Assembly: GCA_043826085.1 (NCBI GenBank)
Contig: JBDRQW010000049.1
Span: 1-8,395 of the forward strand
From: CAXBYZ01 sp043826085
Lineage (GTDB): Bacteria > Patescibacteriota > Microgenomatia > UBA1400 > CG1-02-47-37
Direction: 5' to 3'
Length of the DNA: 8,395 nt
The position numbers were made by a program, and so were the translations under genes. Under the pieces are notes generated by a model, which ran no database searches, was not told where the DNA came from, and worked only from the letters and a program-made list of their open reading frames with translations. Shown one piece after another: positions 1-6,804 of the stretch (position 1 is its first letter; the number at the start of each line of letters is the position of its first letter).

Positions 1-111
1 CCAGCAAGTTTGCAACACCATTCCCGAACGAATGAGCCACTCCTCCGGATTGCCTCAAAACTCCTTGATATTCTTTCTCATCAGCCAACTTAACGTGATA
101 GAATAAAAAAT
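1..111. other. Upstream stretch without a confident gene
   Basis: No gene can be supported here. Two partial reading frames are open. On the + strand the first frame stays open from base 1 to a TAA at 91-93, which could be the last 30 codons of a gene entering from the left. On the - strand a frame runs open through the left edge and reads ADEKEYQGVLRQSGG and onward, with only a TTG (88-86) as a possible start. Neither is recognised, and they exclude each other as coding choices. The stretch is visibly richer in G and C than the gene that follows. The right part holds the putative promoter of the hydrolase gene. Confidence 0.3.
96..104 (+). promoter_or_regulatory. Putative extended -10 promoter of the hydrolase gene
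   Basis: TGA followed by TAGAAT (99-104) matches an extended -10 element (TGn TANNNT). The hexamer ends 7 bases before the ATG at 112, so transcription would start at or beside the start codon, giving a leaderless mRNA. No convincing -35 hexamer is seen at 17-18 bases, which an extended -10 can tolerate. No Shine-Dalgarno sequence precedes the ATG, which agrees with this reading. It rests on sequence pattern alone. Confidence 0.4.
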
Positions 112-1494
112 ATGAAAAAAATGAAAAAGAAGTTATTGGGAATGATAATATTGTTAGTTGGTTTGTACTTTGGACTTGATTTAAACACAAAAGTTGTCCA
201 ACTAGTATCTAGGGCAACTCCTAAGAAGGCAGAGATTATTGTTGATGTTAGTAAAGATTTATATACAATGCCAAAGCCATTTAATAATTTAGCTCAAGGT
301 GGAGAAGAAAATGATGGCATGTTAGCAGAAACAGTTAATTTGGTAAGTGAGTTGTCCCCCAACTATATTAGATTGGATCATATTTATGATTTTTATAACG
401 TGGTAAAAAAAGAAAATGGTCAGTTAAGTTTTGATTTTTCAAAACTTGATAAAGAAGTTGAGGCAATTTTACTAACAAAAGCAAAGCCATTTCTGGCTTT
501 AAGTTATATGCCACCAGGATTTGGCAGTGGAACAGTTGATCCTCCGGATAATTGGAATGATTGGCGAATATTGGTAAAAAAAACTGTGGAACATTATTCC
601 GGAAAAAATAATAAAAACATTGACAATGTTTATTATGAAGTATGGAATGAACCGGATTTATTTGGCAGTTTTAAAACTTACGGTAAAAAAAATTATTTAG
701 ATATGTATAGACAGTCTGTTCTTGGCGCCAGTGAGGCCACAAATGTTAATCAATTTAAAATCGGAGGTCCGGCAACAACCGGACTTTATAAAAACTGGAT
801 AACTGACTTGTTGGAATTTACAAAAGAGGAAAATTTACGATTAGATTTTATTTCTTGGCACAGATATTCACTGCGAGTGGAAGATTTTAACGATGATATT
901 AAAACCCTTAATAAACTGGCAAAAAAATATCCAAAGTTAGCCTTAAAAGAAAAACTGATCACTGAATGGGGTTTTGACCCAGAAAACCATCCCGGATATG
1001 ACACTCACTTTGGAGCCATTCATATGCTAGCTTCAGTAATTGAAATGATTGATGGAATACACAAAGCTTTTGTGTTTGAAATAAAGGATGGCAAAGATCC
1101 TGAGGGAAAAACTTTTTGGGGTAGATGGGGTTTATTAACTCACGAAGATAGTGGTTTACAAATAAAGCCACGATTTTCCATGATGAAGTGGTTAAATGGA
1201 TTAGGTGATAAAAGATTGGAGTTAGTCGGTGAAGGAAGTTTTGTAAAAGGAATTGCAGCTAAAGACGGGGTTAATATTCAAATTTATTTAGTTAATTACG
1301 ATCCTAAAGATAGTCATTTTGAGGCAGTACCTGTAGTAGTAAAAAATTTATTACCGGGCGAGTATCAGGTAGTTAAAGAAGTTTTTGAAGGAAATAAAAG
1401 TCAATCGCAAGTAAGTATTACTAATGGAACTTGGATTGGACAAGTAGTGATGGAACCAAATAAAGCAGTTAGATTAACCTTTAAGCCAATTTAA
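112..1494 (+). CDS. GH39-like glycoside hydrolase, membrane-anchored
   Basis: A 460-residue protein resembling family 39 / clan GH-A retaining glycosidases (beta-xylosidase or iduronidase type). Residues 1-23 form a lysine-rich start and one hydrophobic segment, so it is probably anchored with the enzyme outside. Residues about 43-365 fit a TIM barrel. WNEP (178-181) gives the likely acid/base Glu180, and ITEW (283-286) gives the likely nucleophile Glu285. FISWHRYS (247-254) matches the conserved His-x-Tyr strand of the family. Residues about 370-460 look like the C-terminal beta-sandwich. The substrate cannot be told from sequence; a xylan-like or other envelope or environmental polysaccharide is possible. 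The ATG at 112 is preferred over the ATG at 121 because a -10 element lies 7 bases upstream. It converges on lepA, and the stops overlap by four bases. The catalytic pair makes a retaining glycosidase quite sure; the exact family is less so. Confidence 0.78.
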   Translation: MKKMKKKLLGMIILLVGLYFGLDLNTKVVQLVSRATPKKAEIIVDVSKDLYTMPKPFNNLAQGGEENDGMLAETVNLVSELSPNYIRLDHIYDFYNVVKKENGQLSFDFSKLDKEVEAILLTKAKPFLALSYMPPGFGSGTVDPPDNWNDWRILVKKTVEHYSGKNNKNIDNVYYEVWNEPDLFGSFKTYGKKNYLDMYRQSVLGASEATNVNQFKIGGPATTGLYKNWITDLLEFTKEENLRLDFISWHRYSLRVEDFNDDIKTLNKLAKKYPKLALKEKLITEWGFDPENHPGYDTHFGAIHMLASVIEMIDGIHKAFVFEIKDGKDPEGKTFWGRWGLLTHEDSGLQIKPRFSMMKWLNGLGDKRLELVGEGSFVKGIAAKDGVNIQIYLVNYDPKDSHFEAVPVVVKNLLPGEYQVVKEVFEGNKSQSQVSITNGTWIGQVVMEPNKAVRLTFKPI

Positions 1495-3284
1495 CTATTT
1501 TGAAGGATGGCTAAGAAGGCTTCTTGAGGTAGGTTAACTCTACCAATTAACTTCATGCGTTTTTTGCCTTTTTTCTGTTTTGATAAAAGTTTTTGCCTTC
1601 TGGTGGGGTCGCCACCGTAAAGTTTGGCGGTAACATCTTTTCTAAAGGCTTTAATTGTTTCTCTGGCAAGAATTTTGCCACCTAAAGCTACTTGAATGGG
1701 AGTTTCGAACTGCTGACGAGGAATTATCTCTTTTAACTTTGAAGTTAATTTTTTAGCGGTAGAAAGAGCCTTTTCTTTGATCACTAAGACAGACAATGGC
1801 TCAACTGGCTGGTGATTAAGAAAAACTTGAAGTTTTACAATTTTAGCTGGTTTAAATTCTAAAAATTTCCAGTCTAAGCTGGCAAAACCTGAAGAAACTG
1901 ATTTTAGAGAACTAAAGAAGTTACTAATTAATTCTTGAAGAGGTAGGTGATAGCTTAGTTTAACTTGATTGCCAAAAAATTCTTGATTTTTAAGCTCAGC
2001 TCTTTTGTTTTGACACAAGCTCATGACTCCCCCTAAGTATTGCAAAGGAACAAAAATTGAAAGTTTAATAAAAGGTTCTTTAGTTTGATTAATTAAAGTG
2101 GGGTCTGGAAAATCACTTGGACTTATAATAGATATTTCTTGATTGTTTTTGTTTAAAACAATTCTGTATTCAACCGATGGACTGGTAATAATTAATTCTA
2201 GTAAAAACTCTCTTTCTAGGCGTTCCTGAACAATATCTGAATGAAGTAAACCCTGAAAACCTGTTTTGTAACCACTACCTAAAACCGAGGAACTAACCGG
2301 AATGTAGGAAAGACTGGAGTCGGATAAACTTAGTTTTTCTAAAGCCTTGGTTAGTTTAAGAAAGTCTTTTTGGTTGATGGGATATAAATCCATAAAAACC
2401 ATGGGCTGGGGCTCAATGAATCCGGGAAGAGGTTTTACCTTGTTATCTGGTGAATTAATGGTGACGGTGTCACCCACCCTACAAAGAGAGATATTTTTTA
2501 ATCCGGTGGCAAGGTAGCCAACTTCACCTGAAAAAAGTTTTGTTCCCGGATCCATTTGAGGTGAAAAGTAGCCAATTTCTTCCGGACTAAAGTTGGCTTG
2601 ATTGGACATTAATATAAGTTTATCTTTTCTTGAAATATGGCCAGTCATTAGCCTAACATAAGCAATAACCCCTTTGTGAGGGTGATAAAAAGAGTTAAAA
2701 ACTAAGGCTTGAAGGGGGGCTTTGAAGTTAATTTTGGGAGGAGGAAGACGATTTATAACCACTTTAATTAATTGAAGTACACCTTCGCCTGTTTTGGCGG
2801 AGATTTTTAAAATTTCATTTTGAGAGAAACCAAAAGTTTCTTCAATTTCTTTTAAAGTTTTTTCAATTTCAGCGTTAGGGTGATCAATTTTATTTACAAC
2901 TGGAATTATGGCTAGGTTGGCTTCGATGGCTTTGTTCATATTTGCCATAGTTTGAGCTTGAATACCCTGAGTGGCATCGACTAAAAGAATGGCTCCTTCG
3001 CAAGCAGTTAAAGAACGAGAAACTTCATAGGAGAAATCAACATGCCCGGGAGTGTCTATTAAATTTAAAATGTATAACTGGTTATTTAGTAAATAGTTCA
3101 TTCGAACCGGAGCTAATTTGATGGTGATACCACGCTCTCTTTCAATGGGATTTGAATCTAATAGCCTGTCTCTTCTATCTTTTAACTTAACCGTATTGGT
3201 GATTTCAAGAAAACGGTCTGTTAGAGTGGTTTTGCCGTGATCAATGTGACTAATAACGCAGAAATTTCTAATATGTTTATTCAT
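1491..3284 (-). CDS. lepA: Elongation factor 4 (LepA) GTPase
   Basis: A 597-residue translational GTPase, the usual length for EF4, which binds the ribosome and acts in elongation/back-translocation and subunit biogenesis. G motifs are complete: G1 SHIDHGKTT (12-20), G2 RGITIK (51-56), G3 DTPGH (77-81, with catalytic-type His81), G4 NKID (131-134), G5 SAK (162-164). The later part has EF4-specific blocks: a PLPGF...PMVF segment, GFQGLLH followed by IVQERLERE, and a C-terminal domain with IPRQQFE, GGKILARETIKAFRKDV, YGGD and the basic KKGKKRMK tail before PQEAFLAIL. These separate it from EF-G and BipA. Its ATG overlaps the murJ stop as ATGA, with no clear Shine-Dalgarno, so translation is probably coupled to murJ. 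A strong palindrome begins 6 bases upstream of the start codon in the mRNA and may affect initiation. Confidence 0.97.
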   Translation of the reverse strand: MNKHIRNFCVISHIDHGKTTLTDRFLEITNTVKLKDRRDRLLDSNPIERERGITIKLAPVRMNYLLNNQLYILNLIDTPGHVDFSYEVSRSLTACEGAILLVDATQGIQAQTMANMNKAIEANLAIIPVVNKIDHPNAEIEKTLKEIEETFGFSQNEILKISAKTGEGVLQLIKVVINRLPPPKINFKAPLQALVFNSFYHPHKGVIAYVRLMTGHISRKDKLILMSNQANFSPEEIGYFSPQMDPGTKLFSGEVGYLATGLKNISLCRVGDTVTINSPDNKVKPLPGFIEPQPMVFMDLYPINQKDFLKLTKALEKLSLSDSSLSYIPVSSSVLGSGYKTGFQGLLHSDIVQERLEREFLLELIITSPSVEYRIVLNKNNQEISIISPSDFPDPTLINQTKEPFIKLSIFVPLQYLGGVMSLCQNKRAELKNQEFFGNQVKLSYHLPLQELISNFFSSLKSVSSGFASLDWKFLEFKPAKIVKLQVFLNHQPVEPLSVLVIKEKALSTAKKLTSKLKEIIPRQQFETPIQVALGGKILARETIKAFRKDVTAKLYGGDPTRRQKLLSKQKKGKKRMKLIGRVNLPQEAFLAILQNS

Positions 3285-5011
3285 AATGAAGGTTCCGAAC
3301 TACCCTTCACTTCGTTGCCTGCCTGCGCAGGCAGGCGGGTCGCTGAAAGTTCGGAACCAGAAGCGGGTTTAAGAGCGATTTTGGTCTGAGATAAAACTTT
3401 GCTTAAATTTTTAGCTCTTTTTATTAAATCAATAAAATTATCCAGCTCTTTTATTTTTAAGAGTTTTGAAAGAAAGATATAGACAAAAAGGCCAATGGTT
3501 GAAGTAATAATCACTAGAATAATTAAGTCAATTGTTTTGGCGGTGTTTAAAATGTAGCGATCAAGAACTCTTAAAGGGATCCAGAGAAAAACCCCGGTGA
3601 TGATGGTAGCTATAGACATTTTTATAAAAGGAAAAAGTAAGTCTTTTTTGCTAAAACCTCCCAGTAGTTTTGAAAAAAATAACATTAAGAAACCTGCGTG
3701 AAAAAATGATGATAAAGAAATGGCTAAAGCCAGACCAAGAACATTCAAATCTAAAGAATAAACAAAGAAAAAGCTTAAAAATACATTAAGAATAACAGCT
3801 GAAGCTCCAATAAAAAAAGGGGTTTTAGTGTTACCGATAGCATAAAACCCTCGAACTAAAATTTGAATGGCAGATTGAGCAAAAACCGATAAGGCAAAGA
3901 GGGCAACCACTTTGCCGGTTAATAAAGTAGCTTCCCAAGGAAAGTTACGAGTGCCGAAAGCAAGACGAACTGCGGGAATTCTTAAAACTAAGAGCATCAT
4001 GCCGGCAGGTAGGCTTAAAAATAAAGTTTGTTGTAGTGATGACAAAAAAAGACTTTTAAATTTTTCAAGTGATTTTAGATTGTACTCTCTTGATAAAGTT
4101 GGGAGGGCGGCTTGACCAATGGTGGCGCCAAATAAACCGACCGGTAAAGCATTTAAATGTTGGGCAAAATAAAAAACTGCCAAAGAGCCGCTGGAAAGTG
4201 AAGTGGCTATAAAAACAGCCACGGTTAGTTCTATTTGTGAAACAGCTAAAGCTAAAGTTCGAGGCAACATTAATCTACCGATGCGACGAACTCCTGCATC
4301 TTTAATATTAATTGAAGGTCTGAAAATAAAACCAACTTTTTTAATTAATGGCAGTTGAACTACCAAATGAAGGAGAGCGCCAATTAAAACTCCAAGAGCC
4401 GGTCCATAGATACCAAAGCGAGAGCTTAAGGTTAAGATTCCAAAGATAATACCTAAATTATAGGCAATTGGAGAAAGAGCTGGAATAATAAAGTGACGAT
4501 GGGATTGAAGAATTCCGGTTAAAAAATTTGAGATTACAAAAGCTCCTTGAGCAACAACCAATAATCTGGTTAGATTTGTCATTAAAACAATTTCTATTGG
4601 CGAAAATGATGGGGCAATTAGTTGGCTTAAAGGTTTTGCAAAGATAATTAAAATAATGGCAAAGATAAAAAATAAAATTGTGCCTAAAGTAATGATGGTT
4701 GAAGCTAGGCGCCAAGCTTGTTTTTTATCTTTTACCAGATAGTCTGTAAAAACAGGAATAAAAGCGGCAGAAAGAGCCCCAACCACTAAAAGTTGAAAAA
4801 TCATATCCGGAAGCCTAAAGGCGGCAAAATAAACATCTAACTGCCAAGCAGTATTGAGGTCAAAAAATGCGCCCGCTAAAAATCTATCTCGAAGAAGGCC
4901 TAATATTCTTGAGAGAAAAACTGCGACCATTAAAACTGAAGCGGCTGACAAAATATTGTTTTGTCTTCTTAGGAGTAAGCTTCTACTATTTTTAAGAAAA
5001 TTATTAACCAT
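3281..5011 (-). CDS. murJ: Lipid II flippase MurJ (MviN family)
   Basis: A 576-residue polytopic membrane protein of the MOP superfamily, which moves the lipid-linked peptidoglycan precursor across the cytoplasmic membrane. The family's first helix signature SRILGLLRD is at residues 34-42, followed by DVYFAAFRLPDMIFQLLVVGALSAAFIPVF (59-88), where the conserved Arg and Asp residues of the flippase cavity lie. Many more hydrophobic segments follow, agreeing with the family's 14 helices. The last helix ends near residue 520. The tail after it is odd: residues 552-574 (GSELSATRLPAQAGNEVKG and onward) are encoded by a GC-rich palindromic element unlike the rest of the gene. The ATG at 5011 is supported by a -10-like element just upstream. 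It is first in a unit with lepA (ATGA overlap) and divergent from rpsT. Presence of MurJ implies a peptidoglycan wall. Confidence 0.95.
   Translation of the reverse strand: MVNNFLKNSRSLLLRRQNNILSAASVLMVAVFLSRILGLLRDRFLAGAFFDLNTAWQLDVYFAAFRLPDMIFQLLVVGALSAAFIPVFTDYLVKDKKQAWRLASTIITLGTILFFIFAIILIIFAKPLSQLIAPSFSPIEIVLMTNLTRLLVVAQGAFVISNFLTGILQSHRHFIIPALSPIAYNLGIIFGILTLSSRFGIYGPALGVLIGALLHLVVQLPLIKKVGFIFRPSINIKDAGVRRIGRLMLPRTLALAVSQIELTVAVFIATSLSSGSLAVFYFAQHLNALPVGLFGATIGQAALPTLSREYNLKSLEKFKSLFLSSLQQTLFLSLPAGMMLLVLRIPAVRLAFGTRNFPWEATLLTGKVVALFALSVFAQSAIQILVRGFYAIGNTKTPFFIGASAVILNVFLSFFFVYSLDLNVLGLALAISLSSFFHAGFLMLFFSKLLGGFSKKDLLFPFIKMSIATIITGVFLWIPLRVLDRYILNTAKTIDLIILVIITSTIGLFVYIFLSKLLKIKELDNFIDLIKRAKNLSKVLSQTKIALKPASGSELSATRLPAQAGNEVKGSSEPSL
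3291..3358. repeat. GC-rich palindromic element in the 3' end of murJ
   Basis: A 68-base near-symmetric element. The outer arms GGTTCCGAAC (3291-3300) and GTTCGGAACC (3349-3358) are perfect 10-base inverted repeats. The core GCCTGCCTGCGCAGGCAGGC (3317-3336) is a perfect 20-base palindrome. Between them TTTCA and TGAAG (in the murJ-sense strand) can also pair with one G-U. By my count 42 of 68 bases are G or C, far above the surrounding gene. It lies in frame and encodes murJ residues 552-574, the tail after the membrane domain. In the murJ-lepA mRNA it would fold into a long hairpin ending 6 bases before the lepA ATG. It resembles in kind the protein-coding palindromic elements of Rickettsia and REP-like elements. 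That it is a dispersed repeat in this genome is inferred: only one copy is in the window. Confidence 0.8.
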
Positions 5012-5021
5012 AACTTCGGCG

Positions 5022-5051
5022 AGTATAACATGGGGCTTGCTTGAGCCACAA
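5022..5051 (-). promoter_or_regulatory. Putative murJ-lepA promoter
   Basis: Read on the - strand, TGT-TATACT forms an extended -10 (hexamer 5027-5022, TGn 5030-5028). TTGTGG (5051-5046) is a weak -35 with an 18-base spacer. The hexamer ends 10 bases before the murJ ATG, so the leader would be only about three bases. No Shine-Dalgarno fits in that space. The -35 lies inside the spacer of the rpsT promoter, so the two divergent promoters interleave. Confidence 0.5.
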
Positions 5052-5066
5052 CCAAAATGTTATGAT
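5037..5066 (+). promoter_or_regulatory. Putative rpsT promoter
   Basis: TGT-TATGAT forms an extended -10 (hexamer 5061-5066, TGn 5058-5060), and TTGCTT (5037-5042) is a candidate -35 with an 18-base spacer. The hexamer ends 7 bases before the ATG at 5074, so the transcript would start at or within a base or two of the start codon. This supports 5074 as the start and makes longer forms using upstream TTG 5041 or ATG 5062 unlikely, as those codons fall inside the promoter. Confidence 0.55.
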
Positions 5067-5073
5067 ACGAGCC

Positions 5074-5313
5074 ATGCCAATAATTAAATCAGCAGTAAAA
5101 AAGTTAAAACAAGATAAATTGAGAACAGCGGTTAATCGTGTTTATCGAAACAGAATTAAAGAGGCTTTAAAAAAAGCGCGCGCAAAGAAAACAAAAAAAT
5201 CTTTGAAAACAGCTTATAGTGCTCTTGATCGTGGAGCCAAAAAAAAAGTGATTCACAAAAACAAAGCGGCCCGATTAAAATCTAGATTAGTAAAACTGAT
5301 AAAGAATAAATAA
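5074..5313 (+). CDS. rpsT: 30S ribosomal protein S20
   Basis: A 79-residue, strongly basic helical protein that binds 16S rRNA during assembly of the small subunit. MPIIKSAVKKLKQD at the start is the typical S20 opening, followed by KLRTAVNRVYRNRIKEALKKA, and the C-terminal IHKNKAARLKSRLVKLI matches the family's conserved NKAARxKSRL block. Length is slightly under the common 85-90 residues. An in-frame extension to TTG 5041 would add eleven residues with no S20 similarity and would begin inside the promoter, so the start is placed at ATG 5074. No Shine-Dalgarno is present. It is divergent from murJ, and its stop lies 19 bases before pilN with no terminator visible, so readthrough into the pilus genes is possible. 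Confidence 0.95.
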   Translation: MPIIKSAVKKLKQDKLRTAVNRVYRNRIKEALKKARAKKTKKSLKTAYSALDRGAKKKVIHKNKAARLKSRLVKLIKNK

Positions 5314-5318
5314 TAAGG

Positions 5319-5324
5319 TATAAT
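5319..5324 (+). promoter_or_regulatory. Putative pilN -10 promoter element
   Basis: A perfect TATAAT sits 8 bases before the pilN ATG (5333), directly after the rpsT stop. The spacing again fits a leaderless transcript. There is no TGn extension and no good -35 about 17 bases upstream, which would fall within the end of rpsT. The bases AATAAGGTATAA (5312-5323) recur exactly at 8152-8163, before the last gene in the window. Confidence 0.45.
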
Positions 5325-5332
5325 GTTTATTA

Positions 5333-5872
5333 ATGACTGCCCCTCAAAAACAAATTAATTTACTTCCTAAGGATAAGTGGGAAACCGGAGTGATTGGCAA
5401 ACTATTAAAATGGGCCTTGAATGTTGGACGATATGTGGTGGTTTTTACAGAGCTAATTGTTATTTCCGCTTTTTTATTTCGTTTTTCATTAGACAGAAAA
5501 TTAACTGACCTTAAAGAAGAGATGCAGGCAAGACAATCAGTAGTTGAATCTTATGGTGATTTTGAAAATAACTTTAGAAAAATTCAAAAACAATTAAACA
5601 GCATAAAGGAAATTAACGACTCGAGTGTTAATGTTGATGCTATATTGTTGAATATTAGCCAAATTACACCGATTGATACGGTTTACAAAAGTATTAATAT
5701 TATTAATGGAAAAGTGTCTTTAGAGGGAGAGACTTTGTCTGAAGTGGGCTTGGCTACTTTGTTGGCAAAAGCTCAGGAAAATGATAATTTTAATGAGGTG
5801 ATTTTGGAAAGCGTAGCTTCGGCTACCGAGAAAAGTCAAGTAATAGAATTTAGAATGACTTTGATTTTATGA
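5333..5872 (+). CDS. pilN: Type IV pilus assembly protein PilN
   Basis: A 179-residue inner-membrane protein of the PilN family. The cytoplasmic N-terminus carries the diagnostic INLLP motif (8-12), by which PilN binds PilM in studied systems. One membrane helix follows at about 33-51, then a likely coiled coil (about 52-95), then a small alpha/beta domain (about 96-179) fitting the ferredoxin-like fold of the family. PilN pairs with PilO to align the pilus machine. The stop overlaps the pilO start as ATGA, so the two are translationally coupled. pilM, usually just upstream, is absent here; rpsT occupies that place. Low primary identity is normal for this family, so the call rests on motif, topology and the pilO neighbour. 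Confidence 0.85.
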   Translation: MTAPQKQINLLPKDKWETGVIGKLLKWALNVGRYVVVFTELIVISAFLFRFSLDRKLTDLKEEMQARQSVVESYGDFENNFRKIQKQLNSIKEINDSSVNVDAILLNISQITPIDTVYKSINIINGKVSLEGETLSEVGLATLLAKAQENDNFNEVILESVASATEKSQVIEFRMTLIL

Positions 5873-6483
5873 AATTTATAGACAGGATAGGCACCAGCAG
5901 AGACTATGATAAGTACATAGAAAGGCTACAGCAATTATCTTTAAATCCAATGGCAAGAATATCCGGAATTGTTAGTTTAACAATCTTTACAGTGGCATTT
6001 TTTGGTATTTTTGCCATCTTGCCAACATTTAAAACAATTGCATCTTTATCCAAAGAGATCAAAGATATTGAAGAGATCAATCAAAAACTTTCAATAAAAA
6101 TCAAGACTTTAGGCGAAGCCGAAGATGTTTATTCTTTGGTAGTCAATGATCTTAATGTTATCAGTAAGGTGTTGCCGGAAACAGCAGATTTTGATCGTTT
6201 AGCTTGGCAAATTGAATGGCTGGCGATGGATGCTGGAATTGAGTTGTCATCGGCTAACTTTGGAGAATTTCAGATAGTGGGGATAGAGACAATTAAAGAT
6301 GGTTTGGGAAAAATTAATGTTAAAATAACTATAACCGGTAATTATTTACAAATTAAAGAATTTATTAAAAAATTAAGTAAAATTGATAGGTTGATTGCCA
6401 TTAGTGATGTTAGAATGAATGATCTGACCACTAATATTCAATTTGATGCTTATTATTTACCTGGTAATATCCCTAATTTATGA
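5869..6483 (+). CDS. pilO: Type IV pilus assembly protein PilO
   Basis: A 204-residue inner-membrane protein. A cytoplasmic stretch (1-30) is followed by one helix (about 33-52), a coiled coil with EIKDIEEINQKLSIKIKTL (63-81), and then a compact domain. VLPETADFDRLAWQIEWLAMDAGIEL (101-126) and the ITGNYLQIKEFIKKLSKIDRLIAI block (155-178) follow the usual PilO pattern: proline-containing link, helix, strand, then the helix of the ferredoxin-like fold. It would form heterodimers with PilN. It starts in an ATGA overlap with pilN and ends in another with the next gene; neither start has an obvious Shine-Dalgarno, so expression depends on coupling within the operon. Confidence 0.88.
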   Translation: MKFIDRIGTSRDYDKYIERLQQLSLNPMARISGIVSLTIFTVAFFGIFAILPTFKTIASLSKEIKDIEEINQKLSIKIKTLGEAEDVYSLVVNDLNVISKVLPETADFDRLAWQIEWLAMDAGIELSSANFGEFQIVGIETIKDGLGKINVKITITGNYLQIKEFIKKLSKIDRLIAISDVRMNDLTTNIQFDAYYLPGNIPNL

Positions 6484-6797
6484 TTAGCAAAATTTATGAA
6501 GAACGATTAAAAAATCAATTGTTTAAACTGTCACTTTTAACTATAGTGACTGTGGTTATTTGGATTGGAATGGCAACCTATGAAAGTTTATCTAAAAGTA
6601 AAATTACTCAAATAACAAAAATTCAAATTAAACCCTTGACTGCCAGTCTTGACCTTGACACAATAAAGGATATTAAAAGTCGACAAGAAATTATTAAAGT
6701 CGACTGGAATGCTTTGACTCCGCAACTGCCGGATGAGTTGGTATTGCTTGATAGACCAGCAACTGAGTCCGGTCAAGTTGATGTTAAAGAGGAATAG
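6480..6797 (+). CDS. Small one-TM protein following pilO, function unknown
   Basis: A 105-residue protein I do not recognise from sequence. Residues 1-15 are mostly polar and charged, one hydrophobic helix spans about 16-33, and the rest is a polar, probably extracytoplasmic tail. That tail includes PLTASLDLDTIKDIKSRQEI (52-71) and ends in an acidic stretch (DVKEE). There is no lipoprotein cysteine and no secreted signal-peptide cleavage pattern. It overlaps pilO by ATGA and lies where diderm systems carry pilP, but its single-helix architecture is not that of a lipoprotein PilP. A role as an accessory subunit of the PilN-PilO complex is an inference from position only. The next gene starts 7 bases after its stop, so it is inside the operon. 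Confidence 0.75.
   Translation: MISKIYEERLKNQLFKLSLLTIVTVVIWIGMATYESLSKSKITQITKIQIKPLTASLDLDTIKDIKSRQEIIKVDWNALTPQLPDELVLLDRPATESGQVDVKEE
6786..6794 (+). promoter_or_regulatory. Possible Shine-Dalgarno site for the surface protein gene
   Basis: AAAGAGGAA, with the GAGGA core at 6789-6793, overlaps the end of the preceding gene and lies 11 bases before the ATG at 6805. The spacing is longer than usual, so it may be weak or a chance effect of Lys-Glu-Glu codons. It is the only Shine-Dalgarno-like sequence near a start in this window. Confidence 0.3.
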
Positions 6798-6804
6798 TTA
6801 ATTT

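Noticed and set aside
786..1171. Antisense open frames within the hydrolase gene
   Set aside because: They lie opposite a gene with clear catalytic motifs and show only composition-driven, unrecognisable sequence.
3291..3358. Palindromic element as a rho-independent terminator of murJ
   Set aside because: No T-run follows the stem in the murJ direction, and lepA overlaps murJ immediately after it, so termination there would cut off lepA.
3912..4715. Open frames on either strand within murJ
   Set aside because: They are shadows of a well-conserved membrane protein gene, with no start signals or recognisable domains.
5041..5073. Longer S20 start at TTG 5041 or ATG 5062
   Set aside because: The added residues do not resemble S20, and the codons coincide with the proposed promoter; MPIIKSA is the normal family start.
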